This document shows positions 1-16,300 of a stretch of DNA of 64,000 nt, one piece after another (within the stretch, counting starts at the first letter, position 1; each line of letters begins with the position of its first letter). A program made the translations under genes and the position numbers. The stretch is from Cruorifilaria tuberocauda (lineage: Eukaryota; Nematoda; Chromadorea; Rhabditida; Onchocercidae): contig JABVXU010000137.1 in NCBI GenBank assembly GCA_013365365.1, positions 1 through 64,000 of the forward strand. The letters run 5' to 3'. Below the pieces are notes generated by a model that did no database searches, was not told the origin of the DNA, and worked only from the letters and a program-made list of their open reading frames with translations.

Positions 1-773
1 ATATATATATATATATATATACAATCCACCTCAAAATAAAGTTAATAATATATACGGTTCATTTCAAAATAAAGTTAATAATATACACAGTCCACTTCAT
101 AATGAAAACCACTTTATATAATATAGTGAACACCAATAAATTAAGAATCTACTTCGAATTAAAACTAAAATAAATGATTTTCTAACGATGACAACAACGT
201 AAATACTACTGAAGAAGATTAAATTGCATTAGCATTAGCAAATAAACGACAGATGTTGAGAATAAAATTTGTATTTACAGGCACCTCATTTGATATACAC
301 TAAAATTTCAAATACAACAAATTAAATCGCAAAAATGATCTTTTGAAGCAACGAGCAATTAGAGAAATAAATTTTGGTGCGTAACTTGCACGTTTACACA
401 TAACTTATTTAGCACGATACTACAGAAGCACAGACACAACAGATATTGTTATTAAGATAACTGAGAATAAAAAATTAATTGCTCTTAACAGCAAGAGTAT
501 CTATAAGCATGCATTAATTAGCACTTCCTTTACATAGAAGTAATCCTCAAATACTGCAATTTCTGCCTTCAGAAATACTGAAAAACTAAATAAGCAACCT
601 GAAGTAGTTAGGCACCCTTGATTCTATTAAGGTTTATAACACCAAAATAAGTCATCCGTTTAAATTGCCTGTGCAGTTAATGAGATCCGATAAACTTGAT
701 GGGTTGTATATCAGATAGTGGATGTTTACAAATACGTTTTCAGCATTAGGCGTGCTTGCTATGGGCATCATTC
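1..773. other. Downstream flank of dcp-2, no gene seen
   Basis: AT-rich sequence beyond the dcp-2 stop. It opens with an AT dinucleotide run (1-20). Then an approximately 32-bp unit containing the words AAAATAAAGTTAATAATATA is present twice (about 31-54 and 63-86), with a decayed third start near 97. An open segment on the minus strand at about 650-780 (NAENVFVNIHYLIYNP) has no usable splice acceptor in frame. I see no other gene. Confidence 0.5.
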
Positions 774-3700
774 TCAAAATAATCGCGAAACATCAAACTG
801 AAAATACATGCATCACTTAAGCAAATATATACTACCAAGAAACAATGTTTATTAACCGTTCATTAATCCAAGAAAGAATTCCGTATTAATATTAATTTTT
901 ATTAATGCCGTTATTGATGCTTTTTTTATTTATAAATATGAAAAACCACATAATAAATAGTATACACGAATATCCGGCATCAACATAATTTAGTAAAAAA
1001 AGTTTGAAATTCGAACGAAAGATCAAAACTATCCTAAATCTTATGTTAGTTCCAAGCAAAAAGTCACCAACTTTGAAATTTTTCCAAGCACTGCACAAAT
1101 TAACGAGTTGTTTATCTTCGTTCATATGATGACTCATTAGTATAACCTTGGAGTTTTTCAAGCAATCATCTTCTTTTACACAATTCTTTATTAGGCGTTC
1201 CCTGCAAAAGATTTTATTTGATATAAAACGCCCATAAGTTTAAGAAATATTGAGTAAGAGCAAATATGCAAATACTACAAATAAGTCGCCAATGACTACT
1301 TCTTTCAAATCTGCCGCTATAATTCTATTAGTCAAATAAAAACAAACTTTGAATTACAATATGACGGTGAAACATCCCTCTTCACTGGCAGATGGCATTC
1401 ACATCCCACAGTTGCTTTCTTTTTATTGCTATCAGTTGAGTAACTAATCATTTCTTTCTTGGGTGTGATTTTACGATTTCTATCATAACGACTATCATTC
1501 AGAAATGTTTTATGCGATGATCCTGGTCTTAACGAAATATCCTGAAATATCCTTAAATGCAAACATTTAATGTAACCTTCATGAAACCATCGTCACAACA
1601 GTAATTATACAATTGAGTTGATTCCGCAAGACTCAATTCAGTCTTATTAATTTAAGAACTAATAACGATAATGACCACTATCCACAGCTCCTTTTACTCG
1701 AATTTCTCATTCAACATACTACTTGGCATCTTCTAAGTCGAAGTATTATGACATTGGAGAAAGCTTTACACCAGAAAAAACTGTTGTTTTCATTCGCGCA
1801 CCTTTTTTTCTGCTTCATTTCTAAATGCATCATATACTGGACGACCAAGTATTGGCATAACTGCTTTAGGTACTGTCGGTACTGGTCTCGTCACCTCTTT
1901 CATTTTCAGTCTTTCTGGAGATTTCGTATAATTTGTTACAAAAACTGAATGTGAAAGCCGGCATCAATAGACAAATTACTTTTATCATTTACATTTCAAT
2001 GCAGCTCTAAAACACGTGTTAATGGTGAAGGTCTACCTTCGATGCTCGTGCAGGAAGCGCCGGATAACATCTGCACAAAGGCAGTACCAGTATATGAGAT
2101 GTATTGCGCGGATATTGTCAACGGCTTGAAAAACGCTGAGTTTGGTGTATGACGTGAAGAATACTGAGAAACTGTTGAACGATTCATGTTTGCTGCAGCC
2201 TTTGTGTAGAATAAAGGATTCAGTGCTGGTGCTAACATTTCATTCCTCTCTATATAATGAAAATTTTCATAATAAGCAAAAAAAATATATATATATATAT
2301 ATTATCGTGCAAATTATATTGAGTAATGGTGCGTTATCATCATTCCATAAATAAAGGACTGCTATACTTCTAATGATGATAGAATTGCATGCAGATATAA
2401 AGCGATACAGGGCTTCGTGATAATTCTAAATGCCAAAAAATTATTCCATCCAATAATTTAACTTATTTGTGTTACAGTGATAATAAGTAAATAATTTGAA
2501 ATTAATTTGAATTTTTCATTTGCCGGAAGTTGCATTGATTTGCAATTATTATTAGTAAAAAGAAGTAGCAATGATGACGAAAAAATAAATGAAGTGATGA
2601 AAATTCTTTGAATCCATCAATCTGCTATAAAAAAGGAACGTACGCTGAGGCTGCACTGGACTGAATGCGCTGGATGAGCGTGTGCTAATATTTACCGCAC
2701 CCATTGGCTGCAAAGCAAAACATGCAACACCATTCGCAAAGCATTACTTCAAATATTACTAAGAAATCAAACATACTTATTGAAAACTCTTACGTCTCAA
2801 ACAATTTTTTGCTGTTGAAGAAGTCCCATTTTTATTATTTATGGTAAGTAACATTTAATGATCTCACATTCCGAAAAAAAAAGATATTGATACAACAAAC
2901 ATAAAATCTGATTATATCAGAAGAACTAAACCATTTTACATACCTTATGCTTCGGCTTATTTTGCGTATTACATTTGGAAACATACGCTTGCAATTCTTT
3001 AACGAACGGAATCACTGTATAGAAACTGCTTGGAGACATACCAATTCGCTCACACGCGGCGATGTCATTTCGATCCTTCGGTAAATCCCAAATACAAAAC
3101 CACTGAATTTTACTGAAAATTGTAATTTTTTCCCCTTATATCATTTCACATAATCACTAAAGAAATCTCAGAGCGACAACCCGTACAAAAAATTCATGAA
3201 ATACGTACCCTATCTCGTTTCGAGTATTGGGAGCAAATGGAAAATCAATAGGAACATCGCGTATTATATACAATCGTATTAAAGTATCGTTTACAAAACA
3301 CTGGATCAAACGTGTTTTGCAAATTTTATCAGAAATATCAAAACCCACTTCTTCCATTACCTCTCGACTAGCACAATCCATTGCTTCTTCTTGTTCATTT
3401 ATCTTAAATGAAATTATTTACAGCCTATTTTTTCTAATTTGTGGGAGAGGTCGTTTGGAGCAATATTAAGTAAACGGTAAATATATTTCGATGCATTTGT
3501 TACCTTTTTTATCTGGTTCACTGCTCAGTTCTTTGCATGACTGACAAATCTTCCCACTTATATAAAATTTACGAATATGCAAACGAAACCTCTTCCCTAA
3601 TCGATTACTTTAATTACATAAGCTCGAAGAGTTATCAGCCCCTTAACAATCTTAACTACTTTAGCAGATTCCTTTTCTTATTGATAACTCCTTGCTATAC

Positions 3701-6316
3701 ACAAAACGAATTAATATTTCGACATAACTTCAAACTTGTATTCTTCCTCAAGCTTTACCATTGTAATCCAAGCGTCAGCTGAATCTAACCTCACCTACAA
3801 TTATTTTTACTGACTTGAAATTGATGTTTATACAAAGAAATCTTGTTTCAGACTGTCAAAAATGTCAATTGGTGGTTAAAGCCCAAAAACGCCAGCAGTT
3901 GATTTGTTTCAAACTAAGCATCTTTGGTCACGTGCACATAGTTATTATTTCTTCTCGAAGTGTTATGAATCCTGTACATCTGCTTTATGCATTTTTGCAC
4001 CACTTTTATTTTTTATTACGCATGAAACGTCTGTCATTTAACTTTGATGATAAGGTATAATACTTTACGTATGAATAAAGATCTTTCGATTTAATTATGG
4101 AAAATATGCCAAATAGCCATGGTTTTCCTAATCGTACGAAATTCGTTTTTCAATTCGTCTCATGAAACTTATGCGCAGTGTACCACACAAAATACATATA
4201 GTAAGCACAGCTGTGCAGAAACCTGGGGTGTTGTTCTAATCATCTCTTACAAGTACAATACCATCAGTTAACAGATTGTACTGTAGGGGTCATGAAACCC
4301 GTTTGAATAGTCTCCTACCTATCTTATCTATTTACTTACATTTCCTTCTATATTTCGTGGCGGATCTTGCAAAGTGACTCAAATCTCCAATGGAAAATTA
4401 TTTTTACTGCTTTTGTCAAAATGTTTGCACTACATACATATTTAAAGGCACTTATTATCTTCACACATCTGACACAATTTAACCTTTGTTCTCCCGCATT
4501 AATCATATTTTTTGTTATTAATTAGCGCTACTTATAAAATGATTCGAAAAAAAGTCATGTAAAATATAATATAGAAATAGCTTTTAAAAATTCACTATCA
4601 CCAACAAATAATGTTTAATTAATCAATTCAAAACCTTTCAAAAATCAACGAACTTTTCCTTTCGGAAATCCCCAACTGTTTTTTGCAAAATATCCCTGCA
4701 CCAATAATACGTAATTCAATGAATTATCCAACAGTGCAGCACCATATGTTGGAACGGCCGACTTATAAATGCGCCATTCTTCCATTACCTACATTGGATT
4801 TCCACTGAGTAAAGTTTTAGAAGCAACACTGAGTACTAGTCAATAATAAGAGCAGCTTACGAAAGTTGAAAAACGATGCTTATAAATTACCTTATCGACA
4901 CTATCCGTGTATTGGACAAGGAAATCACAATGACTGAATATCTGCCTAAACAAAATTTAGTAAGTGATGAAATAGAATGGCAAATTATCTCTTTCTTCTT
5001 TTACTATCCTAAAAGAGAAAGTGAAGGTTACTGAAGTGTTTCAAGATTAAATAAATTTAAGTTGAATGCTGAAATTCCTCGAATTATAAGTCTTATGCAT
5101 ACAAGGTAAAAGAACACCTTACAGTTTGTATAAATTACACTTACCCAGCCAAATCTCTCAAGCTCACTTCAGGGCAATTTACATTCTCATTATTTCCTTT
5201 GCAATAGAAATCTATATAAAACCAATGTGCCAATTCGATTTGAAAGCAGAGCCGAACAGGAGTGTTTTTCTGTAATAAATTGAATTGTTTGAGTCAGAAA
5301 AAGCGCCTATCTTACAAATAAATACTAAAATCTGAATTTTCAATATCGAAAGGGGACAGAACGTTCTGTAGAGTTAATATATAAATCACCTGGTCGTCTG
5401 GGATATTGATAAGAAATCGGAAGCAAAGATCATCCAAAATATCATCAGGCACAGGCGGACCAAATGACAAGGAGCTTTTGGTTCGCGAACCTGAAGACTC
5501 CATGGCTGCTCCTGAAAAGAAACTGTTACCAACCATTTTAATCCATAAATGAATTAGATAAACTGACTCGGAATTTTACATAATCCAGAATTTAAATTAA
5601 TGTACTTATAGCTCAGAAGTTTGAACTTCTTAAATGAAAATTTCGAATTATATCACCAAACAAAATAGACTTCTGATATTACTGAACATGATAATCAAAA
5701 TCATTGCCACCTTTAGACATCCTTGTTCCCATACTACCTTTTTTCGGACCGCTTTTTTGACGACCACGTCTCGAATACTCGCATTTAACGCCATTTCCTA
5801 ATACAGTTCTTAAGTATTCTTTTCAAGTCAATTCAATTATATAAGCTTTCTATAACTGTGGAAAAGAACTGAAAAGTACAGTTGGAAGAGGTAAAGAAGC
5901 TACGGAAAGCAATGAAAATTCATTTCCTGAGAACGCCCTGATAAAGTCTGATTTTGATACCTTATAACGACATCAGGTGAAAATGGCCAGTGCAGCTATA
6001 AGTTGCAGGCAGGTGCGATCTCAATATATTTAAAGTAGAAATTGAGTAGCTGTTATGTACGTTGGTATCCACGTGCATAAATTGTGTGAGATGAAAACGT
6101 AGTACTTCAAGTCATAAATGAATAGTAATAAAACTAAAAAGCTCCATATGGAAGCTATGAAACCCTTCATTGTTCCAAAAAAGAAATTGAAGTATTTCAC
6201 AAATTAGTAAATAACTTACCGTTACCACTAACATCATTAAAATCAACTGTTCGTAAATTTCTATTATAAATTGTCATTCGTGTGGGATGCTGTTTACGGA
6301 TCATGTTAATCGTCAT
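774..6316 (-). CDS. dcp-2: mRNA-decapping enzyme DCP2 (Nudix hydrolase), 13+ exons
   Basis: Removes the 5' cap (m7GDP) from mRNA in cytoplasmic decay and P bodies, working with DCP1 and EDC4. Exons, in transcript order: 6220-6343, (optional 5738-5797), 5390-5511, 5145-5269, 4891-4945, 4654-4788, 3209-3402, 2944-3112, 2644-2707, 2037-2249 (or ending at 2016), 1802-1944, 1348-1541, 1072-1201, 774-797. All joins keep phase. They give about 554 residues from the first ATG of the first exon (6316). The Box A domain reads [16 protein letters not shown], then [14 protein letters not shown] and HCDFL. Next come [14 protein letters not shown] and SWGFPKGK. The Nudix box is intact (G-x5-E-x7-REVMEEVGF), followed by [10 protein letters not shown]. 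The tail is poorly conserved and ends AWKNFKFDVSRLF, probably a partner-binding motif (inference). The true start is unsure: the exon at 6343 begins after a good TTTTAG acceptor and could be trans-spliced, or an upstream ATG exon near 6989 (MEKTA) could join in phase. Confidence 0.92.
5738..5797 (-). other. dcp-2: Optional 60-nt in-frame exon of dcp-2
   Basis: Between the first two dcp-2 exons lies a segment with a TATTAG acceptor and a GTAGTA donor, in the same phase as both neighbours. It is 60 nt, so including or skipping it keeps the frame. It encodes a basic stretch, [20 protein letters not shown]. If the donor is not used, the frame runs on ([11 protein letters not shown]...) to a TAA near 5680, giving a short alternative protein end. 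Coding character is clear by eye; actual use is inferred. Confidence 0.55.
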
Positions 6317-6343
6317 ATCATTCACCGATTCAATACTATGCGT

Positions 6344-8938
6344 CTAAAATTTACAAATACTTGAAATGATATAAAAAGATTTCAGAAATTTGATAACGAA
6401 ACTTCTTGCAGGCTACAGATTGTCGCCATCAACTACTACCTACTCGAATCAGAAATTAAAACTTCTAAACTGAAGTTGTTCGACAAAATTTGAAGTACTC
6501 AGGAAGTTATCATTTTGAAATGTCCTATGAAAATGAAACTAGTGTATATTTAGGATAGATAACTATTTTGAATCGTACAAGCCATACATATTCAGAATAA
6601 TGTTCCAATCATCCCATAAAATATCAAAGGTGCAGGAAACGGACGTTTTTTTTACATGCTCAATAATGTGACGATGCAGTAAATCTAATGGAGATAATAT
6701 TTTAACAATAACATCAAGTAAACAATATTATATGATTGTTTTATGTTTTCATTATCACGGCAAGCAACTAGAATAACTTCCGAAATGTAACGTACGTGAA
6801 GAAATGAAAAGATAATTTAAAAAAGAAATCCAGCAAAAAGTACAAAACTTGTTAATGATCCAAAGATTGAAAAGTAAGGTAAATATATACAATATCCCAA
6901 TATTCCAATAATAATTATATGAAAATTTTGGCACGATCAAAGTAATACTGTTCCGGAGTAATCGATAAATTAACAGCCGTCTTCTCCATAAACAGTACAA
7001 TGAAATGTGAGCACACGTGGTAATGGAAACACACAACAATCACATGAGGAAGTAATGAATAGTGCTGCAACAGGTGGAAAAAGTGAAATTACGTAGGATG
7101 ACGAGTTGCATTCCTCATGTCTGATTATGGAAGAAAACTATTCGGAACTATCATTCCGCAGGATTACTTAGATCGTGTTCATGATTATTTTTCCGGTTTC
7201 ATTTTCAGATAGCATAATTAGTAGAGTTTGTTTATGTTTATCATTATTGTCTGGATCCATTATTGAATATTAATAATTGAAAATATTTAAGGTAAAATGT
7301 AACAATAGTTATAATGATTCATTAGGATTTGCTAATGTAAAGGTTGTTTTCATGAATTGAAGAAATAACAAATATCATGGATACGTATCGATTTTTACCT
7401 TATAGTAATTAATAAATGGAATTTTATTTGTGAAATTGTCATGATTTTGTATTTTTCACTTATACTCACGTAATTTTAATTCCTCTCTATCGATATTAAT
7501 GTTTTTGTTAAATACTTAAAGAGTCAATGATTATGAGCTTTGTTTTTGTTTCTTCATTTTATTTATACTAACTTTTGACACTATTTCAGATCAAAATTTA
7601 TGTTTTCAATTCAAAAATATTGCGAGTTTCATTCTTTTTTTCGTGTTTTGATCAAATAACCAATTAGTGATTTTGAATTTGTAATCCTGAATTTGTTAAG
7701 ATTTAGTTTTCCTTTTCATCAAATGTGACTGTAAATATTTACAAAAATTTCTTTCCTCCTTTCATTTCTCTGGCTGCATCATTTGTCTTCATGTGCTGCG
7801 TATATTATTCAACGTTTTTCCTAATTGTCAAAGAGAAATTTGTGCTAAATAAAAGAATGAAACTGTTGCAGCATTTTTGAATCAAAATTAAAACCTATGG
7901 AGCTCCAAAAATTAGCATCAGTAAAAAATTTATTAATATGGATTATTTAAGAATGTTAAAAGTGTTATAAAAATATAGTTGAAAATTACAAATAATCGGC
8001 AACAAATTTCGTAAAACAGTTTTCATATCTAGAAATTATCAACAATCATAAATTATTTTTTACACAAGGGTAATTTAGTTTACAGTTATTTCGCTGTTAT
8101 TTATTGTGTCGTTTTGTTAGAATGACAGGTGGTTTTTTTTTTTTGATACTAGTTGATGTTTGCTTAAGAGTTCGATGGTGCTTTCTTCTACTAACCTGTC
8201 ACGACTAATGCTTTCTACTGTTTGTTGTTGATGAGTTGGTCAATAATGCTCTTTGTAGCATGCTTGATGACATTTGCTTGATTTTTTGATATGTTGGTTC
8301 TAACGATATTTCGAATTTATATAATCATTTCATTTTGAGTATACGAAATTTCACTAGTCTTGATAGGTTAAGTATTTAAAAGTCAGAGATGATAAATTGT
8401 TGAGATTTCATCAAGCAGAAAAGGAGTGGTGAATTATATAAAGTTTGCTGCTGAACAGATTTCTTCGTTAACGAAGGTAGTTACTATTGCGCGGTTTTGA
8501 TGAGGTAAAGCTTGAAACAATGCGAGAAAATTTTGAAATCGGTGATTTCAAATAAATAATACTCTTCATAGCTGCTGAATATTTAACTAAAACCACCGAT
8601 TGTCATTCCGAAAAAAATTATTTCATGGAAGAGTCGAAGTTTGAATTGTTGTGAGAGGACTGTGTAAAGCGATTCCGCTATGTTTTGTCTTTTGAAAATT
8701 TCCTAAATTTCGTGTTATTTTTATTTTTAAAACACCATTATGTTGGGATCACAAGTTATAGCATTGTCGCCATTAACTTCAGTATTCCAGGTGGTTTGCG
8801 TATCATGCATAATAGTTTAAGTTCTTCAAAATTATAAATTTAATTTACAGTATTGAGAGATTTCGTCGCGAATATTTCAATTCTGTCTCATTTCAATATT
8901 AACTTTAACCTGATCTCAATTCAATTTTCAGATATAAT
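6344..8938. other. Divergent intergenic region between dcp-2 and dld-1
   Basis: Holds the 5' ends of two genes pointing away from each other, so both promoters should lie here. A minus-strand ATG segment near 6989 (MEKTAVNLSITPEQYY) may be a first exon of dcp-2. A plus-strand ATG at 8740 (MLGSQVIALSPLTSVFQ) followed by a GT does not join to dld-1 in frame. Otherwise AT-rich with no recognised motif. Confidence 0.4.

Positions 8939-8941
<3 letters not shown>
8924..8941 (+). other. Splice acceptor just before dld-1 ATG (candidate trans-splice site)
   Basis: TCAATTTTCAG ends at 8931 and the dld-1 start codon begins at 8939. A strong acceptor 7 bases ahead of the first ATG, with no fitting upstream coding exon, is the usual picture of spliced-leader addition in nematodes. 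A non-coding upstream exon would look the same. Confidence 0.5.
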
Positions 8942-12666
<3,725 letters not shown>

Positions 12667-13364
12667 AATTGTAATCTCGTTTCTCTGTTTCTCCTTTTTT
12701 CTTGCGAGTGCTAGCATTCAGTTGTCATAACAAAAGATCTTCATAGGGTAAATTGAATTTTGTTTTTTTTAATTAAATATTTTTGTTAATTTATCTCAGT
12801 TTTGCTTCCTTCTTTTTGTATTAACTTTCTCTTTGCACATCAAAAAATTTTTGTAAGAATTATTACAATAAAAGTAGATTATGCTGCATATAGTTTAGAA
12901 ATTATTCGAGGTTGAGAACGAGATTCATACATTTTTTAGTATTTTTTTTGTAGCTCGCAACTGTTTTTTTCTTTCTAGCCTTTCTACTCATATTCTGAAT
13001 TCATCAGAAAATTGCTGACGGATTCGAAATGGTTCTTTTCTATGGATTTTTTAATTTTCCGCTTTTTCATATTTATTTCTTTGTAAAATATTAACATTTT
13101 CATGTGTTTCGATGTTAGTTTTGAATTTCTTGTCTGCCAATTTGCTTAGGAATTAAGTGCTTTAAATAATATGTGAATACCTTTTATAACAGTATTTACT
13201 AATTTCTATACTTATAAAAAGAATGTTTATTGGTCCATACTATATACAGACGAGATCAAACAGTATTATTTCCCTATAATTTTTTTTTCAATAAAAGCTA
13301 AATTCTTGGCTTTGAGTCCTGAATGCGACGACGAAAATGAATGATGGATTGGTGCATATTATTG
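12667..13364. other. Convergent 3' flank of dld-1 and the first K2P gene
   Basis: Contains the presumed 3' UTRs of both genes. AATAAA at 12867 fits dld-1. TTTATT at 13226-13231 reads AATAAA on the minus strand, about 134 nt past the K2P stop. T-rich runs, no other feature seen. Confidence 0.5.
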
Positions 13365-16300
13365 CTACGTGTATGGTTCATCTGCATCCATAAAGATAAT
13401 CGATTCAGTGTCGAGCGTGATTGGTCGTGGACACTGGAATTGTACATTATGAATACTGGTTTTTTATGGAAGTGCTCTGGTAAAGGCTTAAAATCATGCT
13501 TCTACATTAATTATTGTTCAAGTTTTATAGATGAACTTACCCGTAAGGTACCTAATTCGCCAGCTTCTACCTTAATTGCCGCATTGACAAATTCGTCAAG
13601 GTTTAGATCGGCAATTTCGTTTATTGGTAAATCGAAATAATCACCCAGGTTTCGTACTAACTGTTTCATTGTAAGCCTGTAAAGAAGTTATTCAGCAGAA
13701 TGAGGTTGATGGACTTGTTGAAGGTTCATTCGCAGAACAAATATGATTTGAATTGTCTTTCATTTTTTACAACTTGAGAATTGCAACTTGATTTTACAAT
13801 ATGGCTTATTGTCATATTAATTTGAATTTGAACTACTTCTGGCATTTCATATGTTTTTACGCAATTCTTTGTTTTTCTAAATTGATTTCTGAAAAAGTAG
13901 CGTACAACAATTCAATTCACCCGTAATGCTCGCAAAAGTAGGATCATTTTAAAGATATAAAACAATGGTATCACATGTGATTATATAAGGAAGTAATTAT
14001 ACAACCTTAAATCTGTGAATTATTAAAACAAATATAACAATAGCTTACTTTTTGCCTCCAAACCAAATTTGTACATTTGCAACATTGTCAATTTTACGAC
14101 CGAAATAATGTAACATCTTCAAATATTCAGCAGCAATTTCAATAGCAATGGTTGTTAATGCTAAACCAACAGCTGAGTAAACCAATGTTAATACCAGGTA
14201 TTTTTCACTAAAACAATGAGACAGTTTAATTAATTACCTTATAAATTCCATTCAACTTTATCGCTTCTTTCCTAAATTGTCACATTAAAATCTCTGAAAA
14301 ATTTTCTAACTGATCTGAAATAATTTAAATTATTGAAATGTATAGCAGTTAAAATTATTCACTACTCTCTTCGTGGCACATGGTTTTTTTTAAATTCGAT
14401 TATATACCAGAAGAAGTTAATTCGTAATTAGCTCATAAAATCTTATTAGTTAGGTTGCTAATAAGTTTCCAATACGAGGAGTAATTTTTAATTTTTAAAA
14501 TATTCCTTTTCATAACTTAATAATTTTCAATTTAAAAATAATCTGAAATTATTACTTTTTAGGCACCAAATCACCTAAACCGATAGTTGTCAATGATACA
14601 AAATTGAAATAAATAGCTCCAAAGAAGTCCATTTCCGGTTCATAGCTTGCAATAACTACTGAACCAATTATGATGTAAATGAAAAAGGCCACAATTAATA
14701 CCAATGCTTCACCCCATTTTTCTACCTGTAAACGAAAAAAAAGAAGGAAATGATTGGATATCCATAATATCAAATTACAATTGATAAAATGATATGGTGG
14801 AAAAACTCCGTGAAAATATTTAGCTTTTAATCTTTTTCTTAACAGCATTTTTTTACTGAAATAATATCATGGGTTGATAAAACTACAGGTATCATTTCTT
14901 ATCGAAAAGTTTTTTTTAGTTTATTTATAAATAAAAATGACTCAATACATGAATATATTTACTAACCTTTTTTACCTCGGGACCATCTGATGTATCATCA
15001 TCATCATTTGAAATTTTCTATAAATATACCCTTTATTATTTCATTTTTTTCAGAATTATTTCGAAATGACAATCGATTGATGACAAAAGTAATATTTCGT
15101 TTTATTTATTTAAAGTAATATATATACCTAATACATTTAATGTACTTATATATACTTATAGAATGCTTAATTTTTCAGGAAAATTTTAGAATTCATTTTT
15201 TTTTATTTATATTTAAATATATTTGTAGAAATTGCGTTGAATCAAAACATACTTGTTTGTTACCATCATTCTTTAAATCATTAATTAGAGCTTGCTTTTC
15301 CTTAAGCTGCTTTTGCTTTCTATTGCAGCAGAAAATTGTCCTGCAAGTCGTTTGCAATTGTAAAATATTAATTGCAAAAAGTTTGAATACAATTGAATTC
15401 AATTTAAAAGTGAAAATTGAATGGGTCATTAAATTCGACAAATTTGATTTACAAAAGCTATTAAAGAGTTCGCAACATGTGTTGCATCGATTATTTCGAC
15501 AACTTTAACAACTTCAAAAACTTACTTCTGCACTTATCATATCTCTTAAAATTTCTTTAACTAAGCTAAAAGTTTTGCTTCATCATGCTAGTGGTATTAT
15601 TTTTTTTTTTTAATCAAGTCATAATATTTAATTCTTTCATATTATATTAACTAAAAGTAACTGTTATTCGCCGCATTTTAAACTTGAATTTTTTTCAATT
15701 TTAAATTTTCTTAAAATGTCTTCTTAATTATCAATTTAAATATCAAATATTCTTCCATCTGTATTATCATACTTTAATTCACTATTTGTTATAATTTATG
15801 CAGTAGGAAAATTGATTTCAACATTTAACGATAAAATTTGCCTAATTTGAAATTTAATCTCATTTCAGCTTAAACAACCATTTTCCGATTTGTTTTTTTT
15901 TTTCTAAAATCTATTTCACAATTTTCTTTTTCCTTTTCTTTCTCGGAAAAGAACAAAACTTACTTCATTAAACGACTAGTTGCTTTCGTAATTCCTTTCA
16001 AAATTTCAGCTAAAAATTTGCCCAAGCTAGCAATTGCAAGCATCGTAAATGGTATACCTAAAACGCCATATGCAATAACAAAAAGTCTTCCTTCCATTGT
16101 TTTTGGTGCTACATTACCATATCCTGAAAATGAAAGGAAAAAAAAACTACCGAAAAATTCTGCTAAATCAATTTATCCTGAAATGCATATATGTGATACG
16201 TAAAATAGATTAACGTTAATATCATTTTAATACGTGTATTTTTCACTTAATGAAGAAATATATAATCGATTAGTTAGGATAAATTTTGATAAAAGAATGC

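Noticed and set aside
8740..8790. Alternative dld-1 start MLGSQVIALSPLTSVFQ before a GT
   Set aside because: Its donor is phase 0, and reading into the exon at 8932 meets an immediate stop (ATA TAA).
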